Assembly: GCF_023206215.1 (NCBI RefSeq)
Contig: NZ_CP065800.1
Coordinates: 1,984,001 to 2,048,000, forward strand
Origin: Butyrivibrio fibrisolvens
Lineage (GTDB): Bacteria > Bacillota > Clostridia > Lachnospirales > Lachnospiraceae
Direction: 5' to 3'
DNA length: 64,000 nucleotides
A model generated the notes under the pieces. The model did not search any database, had not been told where the DNA came from, and saw nothing but the letters and a program-made list of their open reading frames with translations. The position numbers and the translations under genes are program-made. Of the stretch, positions 45,279 to 53,596 are shown in pieces. Every line of letters starts with the position of its first letter. The first letter of the stretch is position 1.

Positions 45279-45593
45279 ATGGGAATGGTAATACGAGAAT
45301 TTGAGGAAAATCCATTGCAGAAGATTGTGCTACAAGTTGAGACGGATATTGTATGCAAGAACTGCCCTAATAATGAATCTGGCATCTGTACCAGTAAGGA
45401 TAAGGTTGAGCGATACGACCGTGGCGTCTTAGAAGCATGTGGACTTAGTGAAGGAACCGAGATCTCATATGAAAAATTTTTGAAAAAAGTCCGAGAATTT
45501 GTCATAGAGACAGGCAGGCGAGAAGAAATATGCGGAGATTGTAGCTGGGATTATATTTGTAGGAATAAGAGTGTTAATAGAATATGTGATTAA
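45279..45593 (+). pseudogene. DUF1284 protein, N-terminally truncated
   Basis: 104 residues matching the body of DUF1284: VIREFEENPLQKIVLQVETD, ICTSKDKVERYDRGVLEACG and the Cys pairs CKNCPNNESGIC and ICGDCSWDYIC, which suggest a metal or Fe-S site. The usual start (RPHHxLCxxFFxGxGYS) is missing. Upstream in the same frame, without a start, LCVAFTDHMG is readable, as if an internal stretch had been deleted and the first residues replaced by the adjacent terminator. No ribosome site precedes the ATG. Probably a decaying gene. Confidence 0.55.
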
Positions 45594-45846
45594 ACAGGAA
45601 ATTAGAAAGTAGGGCAGTACATGATATGTATATTGTGTACTGCCTTTTCTTTTGCCATTAAAGTCTTTTGTCATCATAGTTTTTCATCAAAGTCTTTTAA
45701 CTAACAAAGGAAATGGAAGAATTACATTTTATCTTATAAAATCGACCGATTATCGGATCTTGTGGTTTTAAGTTTGGAATAATGATAATCTTGGTAATGT
45801 CAGTAGGTAAAAATCCATTATAAAATTTAGAAAAGAGAGAGACGGT

Positions 45847-46818
45847 ATGAAGAACAATACAAAAGTTTTTGTAGCAGTTCTGGTAGTTTTAGTAATAGGC
45901 GTTGTTACTTTGGGGTCAGCATTATTTCTTACGTCCTGGATCAGGGACAGAATACCGGAAACAGAAGAGGAAGAATACTCTTCAAACGATGAAGATAGAT
46001 CCAAAGAGGAAAAAGATCTATACGATGAAGACAAGTACATCGGCTTTACCTACGGAGGAGGCGGCTGGGGATCATATTTTGAATGTGCCGGCGGCGATGT
46101 GATCATATATAACGACGGCAGGGCAGAGCTTATATTTGAAGATGAAGTAGTTTATGAGACCACTGTTGATATTGATGATCTTAAAGATAAGATTGACAGA
46201 GATGACCTTAGAACCATGAAGATAAAAGAGGACACAAGCGTCTGCGATGGAGACTCTGAGTACATTTATCTTTATCTGAAGGATGGTACAAAAAAGGATG
46301 TTGGCGGTTATATGGTAAACACCAAGAAGTTCAATCGCTATTTTTCAGTTCTGCTTTCAGCTTTTAAACAGGGCGAGCTTGAGAATGCTCTGTATGAGGC
46401 AAAGCTTATTTATGCAAAAGCTAATAATATCTGTTCCTATGAAGGCTGGGACCTTGTAGATTATGTTGCTGAAATTACAGACATTGAGCTAGGCGACCTT
46501 TACTGCATGGCTGAGGGCGAGGTCGAAATCGATTATTCAGAAGGATACAGTGAACTTGCTTATATCCGTATCAGCTTGTTTAATGGCGCTACAGAAACCA
46601 TTGAAGAGCAATTTGCCGAAAGAGACAGGGAGATTAAAGAAGTAAATTCCATCCCGGGATATAAGGACCACGAGATTGCGCAGTTGCTTAAATCAGAAAA
46701 TTGCATAGGAGTTTATTACTTCTTTGATGATGGCTGGAATGGCGCCAAGACAAGGTCTATGGAGATGTATCTTACGACAGATGATGAGGGGAATGAGTAT
46801 CTGTACTTTTTTGAGTGA
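45847..46818 (+). CDS. Membrane-anchored protein of unknown function
   Basis: 323 residues. One N-terminal membrane helix (about residues 7-30) is followed by a strongly acidic segment (EEEEYSSNDEDRSKEEKDLYDEDK). The soluble extracytoplasmic part has beta strands (GDVIIYNDGRAELIFEDEVVYETTV, SEYIYLYLKDGTKKDVGGYM) and a C-terminal region. No family recognised. AGAGAGACGGT precedes the ATG. The next two genes are also membrane proteins of unknown role, all rightward, suggesting a small operon. Confidence 0.6.
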   Translation: MKNNTKVFVAVLVVLVIGVVTLGSALFLTSWIRDRIPETEEEEYSSNDEDRSKEEKDLYDEDKYIGFTYGGGGWGSYFECAGGDVIIYNDGRAELIFEDEVVYETTVDIDDLKDKIDRDDLRTMKIKEDTSVCDGDSEYIYLYLKDGTKKDVGGYMVNTKKFNRYFSVLLSAFKQGELENALYEAKLIYAKANNICSYEGWDLVDYVAEITDIELGDLYCMAEGEVEIDYSEGYSELAYIRISLFNGATETIEEQFAERDREIKEVNSIPGYKDHEIAQLLKSENCIGVYYFFDDGWNGAKTRSMEMYLTTDDEGNEYLYFFE

Positions 46819-46891
46819 TTGAAAAACATAAGAAGTGTTTATAACGGCGTCATGAAAATTCAATTATTTGTGAGGATTAACGGAATTAGAG

Positions 46892-47848
46892 ATGAATTTT
46901 AAAAATACGTATTATTCTAAAAATGGCAAGATGGTGTTTAGACTTGATATGACACCACTTACAATATTATGGCTAGTGATAGCAGTGCTCTTTATAGTTA
47001 TTGGAGTATTATTTGATGACTGGGCTACAAGAATATTCTGTATTGCATTTGCACTTGTACCGGCACCAATTTTTTATCCGTTTAGATATCTCATTATAAC
47101 AGACACAGAATTCGTCATGAGTTTTGGCATTTTCAGGAGAAAAATTAAGTTCAGCGATGTTGAAAAATGCATCGTTAGAAAAGGCTATATTAGTCAGTAT
47201 AATTGCATTTACTGTTTTGATGCCAACGGCAAAAGAAAATCATTTGGACTAGCTTACTATGAAAACATTGATAAGATATATCATGAGCTTTCAAAGCACG
47301 TAAAAAATATAGAGGTATTCCGTGATGGAGATTATGAATTTCGTGAGAACAAGTTATCTGACGAGGCAAAGAAGATTATTGAGGTATCTTTACAAAAGCC
47401 AAAAAGGATTGTGTATTTATTTATTGCAATCCTCTTTTTTGCGGTGGCAGGAGGTATAAGTTATTACATTTATAGTGAATGGGATAGCTTTTATACATTA
47501 TCAGACAGGATATGTTTTCATTACGGCTATCCTGTTTTTATCCTGGTTATGGTTTTGTTAGCGTTTGTATGTCTTAATGATGCATTTGCCTATATAAAGG
47601 TGAAGGACGAAACCATAGTTATTAAAGGCTTATATTCAAAAAAACGCTTGATCAAACCAGGAGATATTCGCAAATGGCGAAAAAATGTGGAATTTAGCAT
47701 AGTTAAACGACAATTGCTTATATCTAAAGAAATCAGGATCACTGATTACAACGGTAAAGAGCATAAAATCTCTTCTGCACAGACAGAGTATTTTGATGAA
47801 GTTCTGAATTTTTTGAAGACATATGCTTCTAACAAGGAAAGTAAATAA
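46892..47848 (+). CDS. Membrane protein with two PH-like halves
   Basis: 318 residues with two similar halves. Each has a pair of membrane helices (about 20-65 and 170-220) followed by a bPH/YcxB-like beta domain (ITDTEFVMSFGIFRRKIKFSDVEKC; VKDETIVIKGLYSKKRLIKPGDIRKW). The duplication is seen from the layout, not from a strong sequence match. Function unknown. GTGAGGATT lies before the ATG. Confidence 0.6.
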   Translation: MNFKNTYYSKNGKMVFRLDMTPLTILWLVIAVLFIVIGVLFDDWATRIFCIAFALVPAPIFYPFRYLIITDTEFVMSFGIFRRKIKFSDVEKCIVRKGYISQYNCIYCFDANGKRKSFGLAYYENIDKIYHELSKHVKNIEVFRDGDYEFRENKLSDEAKKIIEVSLQKPKRIVYLFIAILFFAVAGGISYYIYSEWDSFYTLSDRICFHYGYPVFILVMVLLAFVCLNDAFAYIKVKDETIVIKGLYSKKRLIKPGDIRKWRKNVEFSIVKRQLLISKEIRITDYNGKEHKISSAQTEYFDEVLNFLKTYASNKESK

Positions 47849-47928
47849 TCAGTATAAACAAGCTTTATTGAATCTAGTACTATTAACAAGAAAGGATTAA
47901 CGCGCTAATATGCGTGATTTGGTTCATT

Positions 47929-48402
47929 ATGAAAAAACAACACAAAGTTAAGAAAATACTACTTATAACGATTGGTATTATTGCGCTAGCGATCGTTATG
48001 ACTAGCGGCATCGGATATTACCTGATGTGCAAAGCGGCGATTTCAAGGATTGAAAGCTTGAACATGCCGGATGGCATCACGGTTTACGGCCAGACCAAGG
48101 CTGAAGCGTCAGATATTTACTGGGTTCACATGAGAGCAGAAAAGGTCATTATCTGTGACGGTGGACCGGAATATGTGCAGAAATACTTAGAGGAAAACAA
48201 TTCGGACCTGGCTCTTATGAATATTGATGTTGAATACTTCACAGGCATGACTGATATGTGTATGTATGATTTTGATGCGCTCTCTGATGAAGAACGCGAC
48301 AGAATATTGGACGATGATAGCGATAGATATGTTCGAATCGTATATGAACATAAGTATTTTTGGTTGCCAGTTAGCTGGTATTATTTAGAACCGATTAGCT
48401 AA
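47929..48402 (+). CDS. Small single-pass membrane protein, unknown
   Basis: 157 residues: a basic start (KKQHKVKK), one membrane helix (about 10-32) and an acidic extracytoplasmic domain with no recognised family (GITVYGQTKAEASDIYWVHM, DALSDEERDRILDDDSDRYV). AAAGGATT at 47891 is far from this ATG, so the start could be the in-frame GTG at 47914. Confidence 0.55.
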   Translation: MKKQHKVKKILLITIGIIALAIVMTSGIGYYLMCKAAISRIESLNMPDGITVYGQTKAEASDIYWVHMRAEKVIICDGGPEYVQKYLEENNSDLALMNIDVEYFTGMTDMCMYDFDALSDEERDRILDDDSDRYVRIVYEHKYFWLPVSWYYLEPIS

Positions 48403-48410
48403 CAAGGTTA

Positions 48411-48554
48411 GTGATAGAGTTGGTGAATTGTAAGAATCTATACCGAATTTATCATCTTAAATATTCAGGTGGTAAAACCAGATATCAGGAATTTAATGAC
48501 GGTCAGGCTGTAGTAGACTATATTGAAAAACAGTTTATATATGAGTATTTGTAA
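48411..48554 (+). CDS. Possible 47-residue small protein
   Basis: A GTG-started frame nine bases after the previous stop, with AAGG upstream. It encodes a plausible soluble peptide (CKNLYRIYHLKYSGGKTRYQ, then EFNDGQAVVDYIEKQF). The codon choice is like its neighbours. It may be a real small gene or the end of a lost one. Confidence 0.4.
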   Translation: MIELVNCKNLYRIYHLKYSGGKTRYQEFNDGQAVVDYIEKQFIYEYL

Positions 48555-48632
48555 AGCATATTTCTAAATTCAGAAAAAAGAAGTAGTATAAGATAATAAT
48601 ATGGTTGATATGATTGAAAGGATTATTTGAAT

Positions 48633-49004
48633 ATGAATCTCATCGGAAACTTAATTTGGATAATATGCGGTGGCTTATTTAGCGCTATAGGATGGTGGCT
48701 GGCAGGTATTCTTTGGTGTATCACAATAGTTGGAATTCCTGTCGGTCTGCAATGCTTTAAAATGTCATCATTATCACTAAATCCATTTGGAAAAGAAGTG
48801 ATAGATGAGGGCGGAGCAGTATCTTGTCTATTAAACATTATCTGGTTCTTTGTATCTGGCTTGGAACTTGCTATTGGGAATTTTTTTATCGGATGCGTTC
48901 TTTGCGTTACGATTATTGGAATCCCTTTCGGCATGCAGTTTTTCAAGATCGCCAGATTAGCACTTTTTCCCTTTGGAGCGAGAATAGTGAAGACTACATA
49001 TTAA
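48633..49004 (+). CDS. yccF: YccF-family inner membrane protein
   Basis: 123 residues with the duplicated YccF domain: NLIWIICGGLFSAIGWWLAG with ITIVGIPVGLQCFKM, then NIIWFFVSGLELAIGNFFIG with VTIIGIPFGMQFFKI, each followed by a Leu-x-PFG turn. Members are small membrane proteins of unknown function. The start at 48633 follows AAAGG. Confidence 0.85.
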   Translation: MNLIGNLIWIICGGLFSAIGWWLAGILWCITIVGIPVGLQCFKMSSLSLNPFGKEVIDEGGAVSCLLNIIWFFVSGLELAIGNFFIGCVLCVTIIGIPFGMQFFKIARLALFPFGARIVKTTY

Positions 49005-49010
49005 GCAATA

Positions 49011-49039
49011 AAGGTGACGGGAATCGAACCCGTCACCTT
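49011..49039. other. tRNA T-arm-like hairpin
   Basis: A perfect 11-bp stem, AAGGTGACGGG / CCCGTCACCTT, with a 7-base loop. On the minus strand the loop is TTCGATT and the sequence GGGTTCGATTCCCGTCACC is that of a tRNA T-arm and acceptor end. No D-arm or anticodon arm precedes it, so it is not a tRNA gene. It follows the yccF-like stop by 6 bases. Confidence 0.6.
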
Positions 49040-49097
49040 AAAAAACGAATCTATTTGATTTCCTGAAATTATATTTCATCAAGGCAATTTTAAGCAG

Positions 49098-49559
49098 TTA
49101 GTGACTGATTTGTGCTTCCAACTCTTTAATCTTGGCTTGAAGATCTGCGATAGTTGAGTCTTTCTGAGAAATAGTGGCATCCTTCTGTGATAACTGAGCA
49201 TCTTTCTGAGAAATAGTAGCATCCTTCTGTGATAACTGAGCATCTTTCTCAGATATAGTAGCATTAGCAGTATCAAGTTGATCCTGCAACTCGTCAATCA
49301 TATAAATAACAGTGTTCTGATCAAGTTCTTGGAGTTCTTTCGAAAACATTTTCATTACCTCTTCAACATTGAGACACATATCATAAAGATCTTGATACAT
49401 GGGCGTGAAAGAAGGATATTTCTCAATAAGCTTTCCAATGTAATTAATATCATCACATCCCAGAAATGTAAGCCATGCATCAAATTCATCATTTATACCT
49501 TCATTATGAAGTTTGTCCATGAAAATATCAATGGGAATGAAGATACAGTTCTCCAGCAT
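49098..49559 (-). pseudogene. C-terminal fragment of an Rpn-type PD-(D/E)XK transposase-like protein
   Basis: 153 residues that match only the end of Rpn/PDDEXK nuclease-family transposase proteins (DKLHNEGINDEFDAWLTFLG, FTPMYQDLYDMCLNVEEVM, KELQELDQNTVIYMIDELQD). The nuclease domain is absent. The tail is a heptad coiled coil built from near-exact SQKDATI / SQKDAQL repeats. The apparent ATG lacks a ribosome site, so this is probably a truncated copy. Confidence 0.6.
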
Positions 49560-49654
49560 ATTAAGCGTTAATCCTGAGTTTATAGAAACTGGTACAATTA
49601 ACTTTCTGAAAATATATCTTTAGATGAATGCTGACATATACAAGGGAAGGGTAA

Positions 49655-49783
49655 TTATTCCATCTTCACTAATCCATCAGCATATGAAAAATTTTCAAGC
49701 TGAAAGCCACTCTTTACCATGACAAATTTGCCTTCATTAGATTTACTGTTTCCAAGGATAAAAAACTGATATTGACTGTTCTT
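49655..49783 (-). other. Short open frame after coaBC, possible remnant
   Basis: A 43-codon frame continues from inside the coaBC 3' end without a start and reads YQFFILGNSKSNEGKFVMVK, then SGFQLENFSYADGLVKME. It looks like protein but has no ATG. Perhaps the residue of a lost gene. Confidence 0.3.
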
Positions 49784-49785
49784 GA

Positions 49786-51036
49786 TTATTTTTTACACCT
49801 ATCTAATATCGCATTTGCTGCATCAAATTTACTCATAAGAGGAAGATGATCAATACCATCTTTAGTTATAACAGTGATGACATTTGTATCTACACCAAAG
49901 CCTGCGCCTTCGACTTTGACATTGTTTGCACAGATAAGGTCGAGATTCTTTCTATCTAGCTTATCCTTGGCATGAGCTTCAAGATCTTCTGTTTCCATTG
50001 CAAATCCACAGAGAATCTGGTCGCTCTTTTTATGCTGACCTATCCATGAAAGAGTATCTTCGGTTCTTTCGAGGGTTAAGGTTATAGTATTATCTTTAGT
50101 TGATATACTATTAGTATTATTGCTGGAATTTATACTATCAGTATTATCTTTGAATATATCTTCCTTACGAATCTTATTGTCAGCGATTGTCTGAGGTCTA
50201 TAGTCTGCTACAGCAGCAGTTGCTATTACTATATCTGCATCAGATGCTCTTTTGGTAGTCTGTTCGAAGAGTTCTTTAGCACTTGAGATACGGATGAGAT
50301 TTATATGTGAAGGAGCCTGTATATTAACGGGGCCTGATACAAGAGAGACATCTGCGCCTCTAAGCATAGCAGCCTTAGCTAAGGCGTATCCCATTTTTCC
50401 GGTTGAATAGTTAGTTATGAAGCGGACAGGGTCAAGGGCTTCTCTTGTAGGACCTGCTGTTATCAGGACTTTTTTGCCGGACAGGTCTTTTTCAAAAGCG
50501 CAGTGATACAGGATCTCTTCAAGTATCAGCTCTTCCTTGGGGAAGCGGCCTTTGCCACTGTCTCCGCAAGCAAGGTAGCCTGATTCTGGTGTCATGATGG
50601 CAAAGCCGTGCTCCTTAAGATGTTCAAGATTCTCCTGAGTTATACTATTTTCATACATTCGGGTATTCATGGCAGGGACTATGAGTTTTGGACATGTTGA
50701 TGCAAGAACTGTTGTAGTTAGCATGTCATCAGCTATTCCATGTGAGCACTTGGCGATAATATCTGCACTTGCAGGAGCTATGGCTATGATATCAGCTCTT
50801 TTTGCAAGTGATACGTGTTCTACTGAGAATTCAAAATTTCGGTCAAATGTGTCTGTGAGGCACTTATTGCCGGTTAAGGTTTCGAAGGTGATGGGATTTA
50901 TAAAGTTGATAGCGTTCTTTGTCATTATGACATGAACATCTGCACCTTCTTTTTTGAGCATACTTGCAAGATTTGCAGCTTTGTAAGCGGCGATACTGCC
51001 TGTAACGCCCAGTACAACTGTTTTGTTTTCTAACAT
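49786..51036 (-). CDS. coaBC: CoaBC: phosphopantothenoylcysteine decarboxylase / phosphopantothenate-cysteine ligase
   Basis: 416 residues, bifunctional enzyme of coenzyme A synthesis. CoaC domain at 1-185: VVLGVTGSIAAYKAANLASML, IAPASADIIAKCSHGIADDML and PAMNTRMYEN (substrate clamp region). CoaB domain at about 190-416: VLITAGPTREALDPVRFITNYSTGKMG, ATAAVADYRP, GFAMETEDL and DLICANNV. A Ser/Asn/Asp-rich insert (near 310-330) is unusual but lies in a flexible loop. GGAGAAT precedes the ATG. It is head to head with coaX, so two CoA-pathway genes share a 199-base control region. Confidence 0.95.
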   Translation of the reverse strand: MLENKTVVLGVTGSIAAYKAANLASMLKKEGADVHVIMTKNAINFINPITFETLTGNKCLTDTFDRNFEFSVEHVSLAKRADIIAIAPASADIIAKCSHGIADDMLTTTVLASTCPKLIVPAMNTRMYENSITQENLEHLKEHGFAIMTPESGYLACGDSGKGRFPKEELILEEILYHCAFEKDLSGKKVLITAGPTREALDPVRFITNYSTGKMGYALAKAAMLRGADVSLVSGPVNIQAPSHINLIRISSAKELFEQTTKRASDADIVIATAAVADYRPQTIADNKIRKEDIFKDNTDSINSSNNTNSISTKDNTITLTLERTEDTLSWIGQHKKSDQILCGFAMETEDLEAHAKDKLDRKNLDLICANNVKVEGAGFGVDTNVITVITKDGIDHLPLMSKFDAANAILDRCKK

Positions 51037-51235
51037 AGATTCTCCTATCGGTATTGTCCATATATATTTTTCCAAAAACTGAATTTATTAGAGCGCCAGA
51101 GATGACATCGCTTTTGGAAATATGGTACAATCCATTATTGTTATATAGTTACTATGATTTGGACTATTAAATGAGTAGCTATAAAATACGTAAGTATTCT
51201 AAACTATTTTTTTGCTCAATGGAAGTAAGATAGGT

Positions 51236-52003
51236 ATGATTTTAGTTTTTGATATAGGTAATTCAAATATTACAATAGGCGCTTATGACAAAGATGAGCT
51301 TGCTTTCACAGCAAGACTCATTACAGATAGTGAACTGGATGCTGAGTCCTATGCAGATAAGATACAGGGGATTCTTTTTGCAAGACAAAAGACAGCTGAG
51401 GACATCGTTGGAGCTGCTGTATGCAGTGTAGTTCCTGCTGTGACAAGGACTATATCCATGGCAGTTGAGAAGTTGTCAGGAAGTAAGCCGCTTATAGTAG
51501 ATTCAAGTACGGATTATGGTCTTAAGATCTGCATGGACAATCCAAGGAAAGTCGGAACTGACCTTCTGGTGGGAGCTTCCTGCGCTGCCTTCAAGTACGA
51601 GGCACCTCTTTGCGTTATAGATCTTGGGACTTTCACTACTTTGTGCTATGTAAGCAGTAACCTTGAGTATCAGGGGACTATCATAATCCCCGGAATAAGG
51701 ACTACAGGAGATTCATATTCAAGAGGCGCTCAGCTCTTTGAGTTCGAGATTAAAAGTCCGGGGCAGCTCCTTGGAACTAATACAGAAGGCAGTATGCTAT
51801 CAGGACTTATGCATGGGACTTCCGCTATGCTGGACGGACTTCTGGACAGAATAGAACAGGAGAAGGGAGAACTTAAGAGCATAGTAATAACGGGCGGATT
51901 TTCTGAGATGATAGAGCCTTTGTTACAGCATAAGGTTATCATCGATGAAGAGCTGTTATTAAGCGGTCTTCTAAGGCTTTATTATAGCAATATCTTTGGA
52001 TGA
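51236..52003 (+). CDS. coaX: Type III pantothenate kinase CoaX
   Basis: 255 residues. Phosphorylates pantothenate, the first step of CoA synthesis. ASKHA-fold motifs: MILVFDIGNSNITIG at the start, NPRKVGTDLLVGA, VIDLGTFTTLCYV and GIRTTGDSYSRGAQLFEFE, then ITGGFSEMI near the end. Type III enzymes need a monovalent cation and are not inhibited by CoA. The start at 51236 is set by the family; the ribosome site (AAGATAGG) is weak. Confidence 0.93.
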   Translation: MILVFDIGNSNITIGAYDKDELAFTARLITDSELDAESYADKIQGILFARQKTAEDIVGAAVCSVVPAVTRTISMAVEKLSGSKPLIVDSSTDYGLKICMDNPRKVGTDLLVGASCAAFKYEAPLCVIDLGTFTTLCYVSSNLEYQGTIIIPGIRTTGDSYSRGAQLFEFEIKSPGQLLGTNTEGSMLSGLMHGTSAMLDGLLDRIEQEKGELKSIVITGGFSEMIEPLLQHKVIIDEELLLSGLLRLYYSNIFG

Positions 52004-52063
52004 GTGACTGCTTAAAGCTCTGCTTTGGTAATAATAGCGATCAGACATGTGACCTTGGCTATA

Positions 52064-52507
52064 TTATAGACTGTCAGCCTGTTCGGATGACTGATTGTTT
52101 TTGGGACCCCAGGGCTTCTGGAGATCCTCGACAACAATATTCTCATCAACCTTGACGACAACCTGATACTCATCTTCGTAGACTATCTCTCCCGGATAAT
52201 TAGTATATACAACGTAGTAGGGATGGTTATATCTTTCAAGAAGCCATAACATGGGATTGATCATCTTCATCATAAGCTCTGCATTCTCAACCTTGAAGTA
52301 GCAGATGACTTTCTCCTGGCGCTGGCACTGGGGAGGCCATGGAAGGACTTCTGCAAACCAGGAATCGATCTCCAGAAAGAGATCTATATCTTCCTGCTCC
52401 ATGGTTTTGTCCTGAACCATCTGGTTGAGCATGCTGAAGATCCCTTTGCCGGTTTTAGTATTGGCGGCAAGTTCTTTGCCTTGAATCCTGACGTATTTAA
52501 ATTTCAT
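52064..52507 (-). CDS. Conserved-looking hypothetical protein
   Basis: 147 residues, soluble, no signal peptide. Notable sequence: EIDSWFAEVLPWPPQCQRQE, ENAELMMKMINPMLWLLERYNHP and DEYQVVVKVDENIVVEDLQKPWGPK. I do not recognise the family. It is flanked by coaX (converging) and a spacer. A weak GGGAT precedes the ATG. Confidence 0.6.
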   Translation of the reverse strand: MKFKYVRIQGKELAANTKTGKGIFSMLNQMVQDKTMEQEDIDLFLEIDSWFAEVLPWPPQCQRQEKVICYFKVENAELMMKMINPMLWLLERYNHPYYVVYTNYPGEIVYEDEYQVVVKVDENIVVEDLQKPWGPKNNQSSEQADSL

Positions 52508-52948
52508 ATGTTATCCCAGTATTTTGGCGCCTGTATATGGCAGCGACGATCATGGTGGATGTAACTTGTGACTTATATATGTGATGGTGTTTATAAAAAC
52601 ATGTACTTGAAAATATGTATACAATCGAAAAAACGATTGTATATTTTTATTTTACAGCATTATTTGATGGAAATGAATAAGTTATGGAAGTTATATACTG
52701 TCTGCCATTGTAAAGAATTTGGGGATGTCGGAACGTTCGAGTGGGAAGTTTTGTAAATAAGGCATCTATATCATTAGATATTTCCATGGTATTATAAGCT
52801 ATAGCTTACTGACTTGGTGAAGAGATTTAAAATTCTGCCTTCTTATGCGAAGTTTTGAAGATTCGGCATGGCATAAGTGGGCAGTTTGGATTATAAAGTG
52901 CCGAGCTGGCAAGCGGATGTAGTGCAAGATATAAAGGAGTTTTTGATA
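52508..52948. other. 441-base spacer with hairpin
   Basis: Contains the strong terminator-like hairpin at 52618-52652 and, near 52740-52760, a copy of the GTGGGAAGTTTTGTAAATAA motif also seen near 13664 and 40085. No gene is evident before the hairpin, so it could end a short untranslated RNA starting near 52510, or act as a leader attenuator for the next gene. Confidence 0.4.
52618..52652 (+). terminator. Rho-independent terminator without an upstream gene
   Basis: TATACAATCG-AAAAAA-CGATTGTATA perfect stem followed by TTTTTATTTT. Confidence 0.8.
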
Positions 52949-53569
52949 ATGAAAAGAGAGTTTAAATTCTACGGATGGGACAGCTGCGATGTCTCACCTG
53001 TTAATGAAGATTATGATGTTATAGCAGATCCTAAGGAGATGTATGTGATCCTGACTGAGATCTGGAGCAAGGATACCTGTGCACCGAGGCTTCGAGATGG
53101 ATGGTCCAAGGAGAATATGACTCTGGGGCAGTGCTCTATAACAGCATTCCTGGTACAGGATGTGTTCGGAGGAGAAGTATACGGCATACCCAGAGAGGGC
53201 GGCAATTTCCACTGTTATAACGTTGTAGACGGTCATGTTTTTGATCTTACAAGTGAACAGTTTGGAGATGAAGTCCTTTCATATGAGGGCAATCCTGAGC
53301 AGCTTCGAGAGGATCATTTTGCAAGTGCTGAGAAGTATGAGCGTTATAAGCTTCTTAAAAGCGGATTTGATAAGCTTGTTCAAAAGCACAGACAGCTTAA
53401 ACTTATCGACGGCGCTGCAAGAGGCGATGTAAATGCAGCTGCAGGACTGGCAAGGGGATACTTCGATGGAAGCTTTGGTGAAGTTAATAAGGCTAAAGCC
53501 AAGAAGTGGGCTTCATATGCAGCTAAGCATGGCAGTGTAGAGGCACAGGAGCTTCTGAGTAAGCTTTGA
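52949..53569 (+). CDS. YunG-like protein with C-terminal Sel1 repeat
   Basis: 206 residues. Residues about 30-130 match the YunG family (WSKDTCAPRLRDGWSKENMTLGQCSITAFLVQD, GNFHCYNVVDGHVFDLTSEQF), with Cys and His residues arranged like a papain-fold pseudo-protease. The tail (160-206) is a Sel1-like repeat (GAARGDVNAAAGLARGYFDG, AKKWASYAAKHGSVEAQ), which mediates protein contacts. Such a fusion is uncommon. The start at 52949 follows AAAGGAG. RsmH follows 27 bases later and is probably co-transcribed. Confidence 0.7.
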   Translation: MKREFKFYGWDSCDVSPVNEDYDVIADPKEMYVILTEIWSKDTCAPRLRDGWSKENMTLGQCSITAFLVQDVFGGEVYGIPREGGNFHCYNVVDGHVFDLTSEQFGDEVLSYEGNPEQLREDHFASAEKYERYKLLKSGFDKLVQKHRQLKLIDGAARGDVNAAAGLARGYFDGSFGEVNKAKAKKWASYAAKHGSVEAQELLSKL

Positions 53570-53596
53570 TTTTTGGAGAATAGGAATAAAAATCGT

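Noticed and set aside
49011..49039. A complete tRNA gene
   Set aside because: Only the T-arm-like hairpin is present; no D-arm, anticodon arm or 7-bp acceptor pairing can be drawn within 80 bases on either strand.
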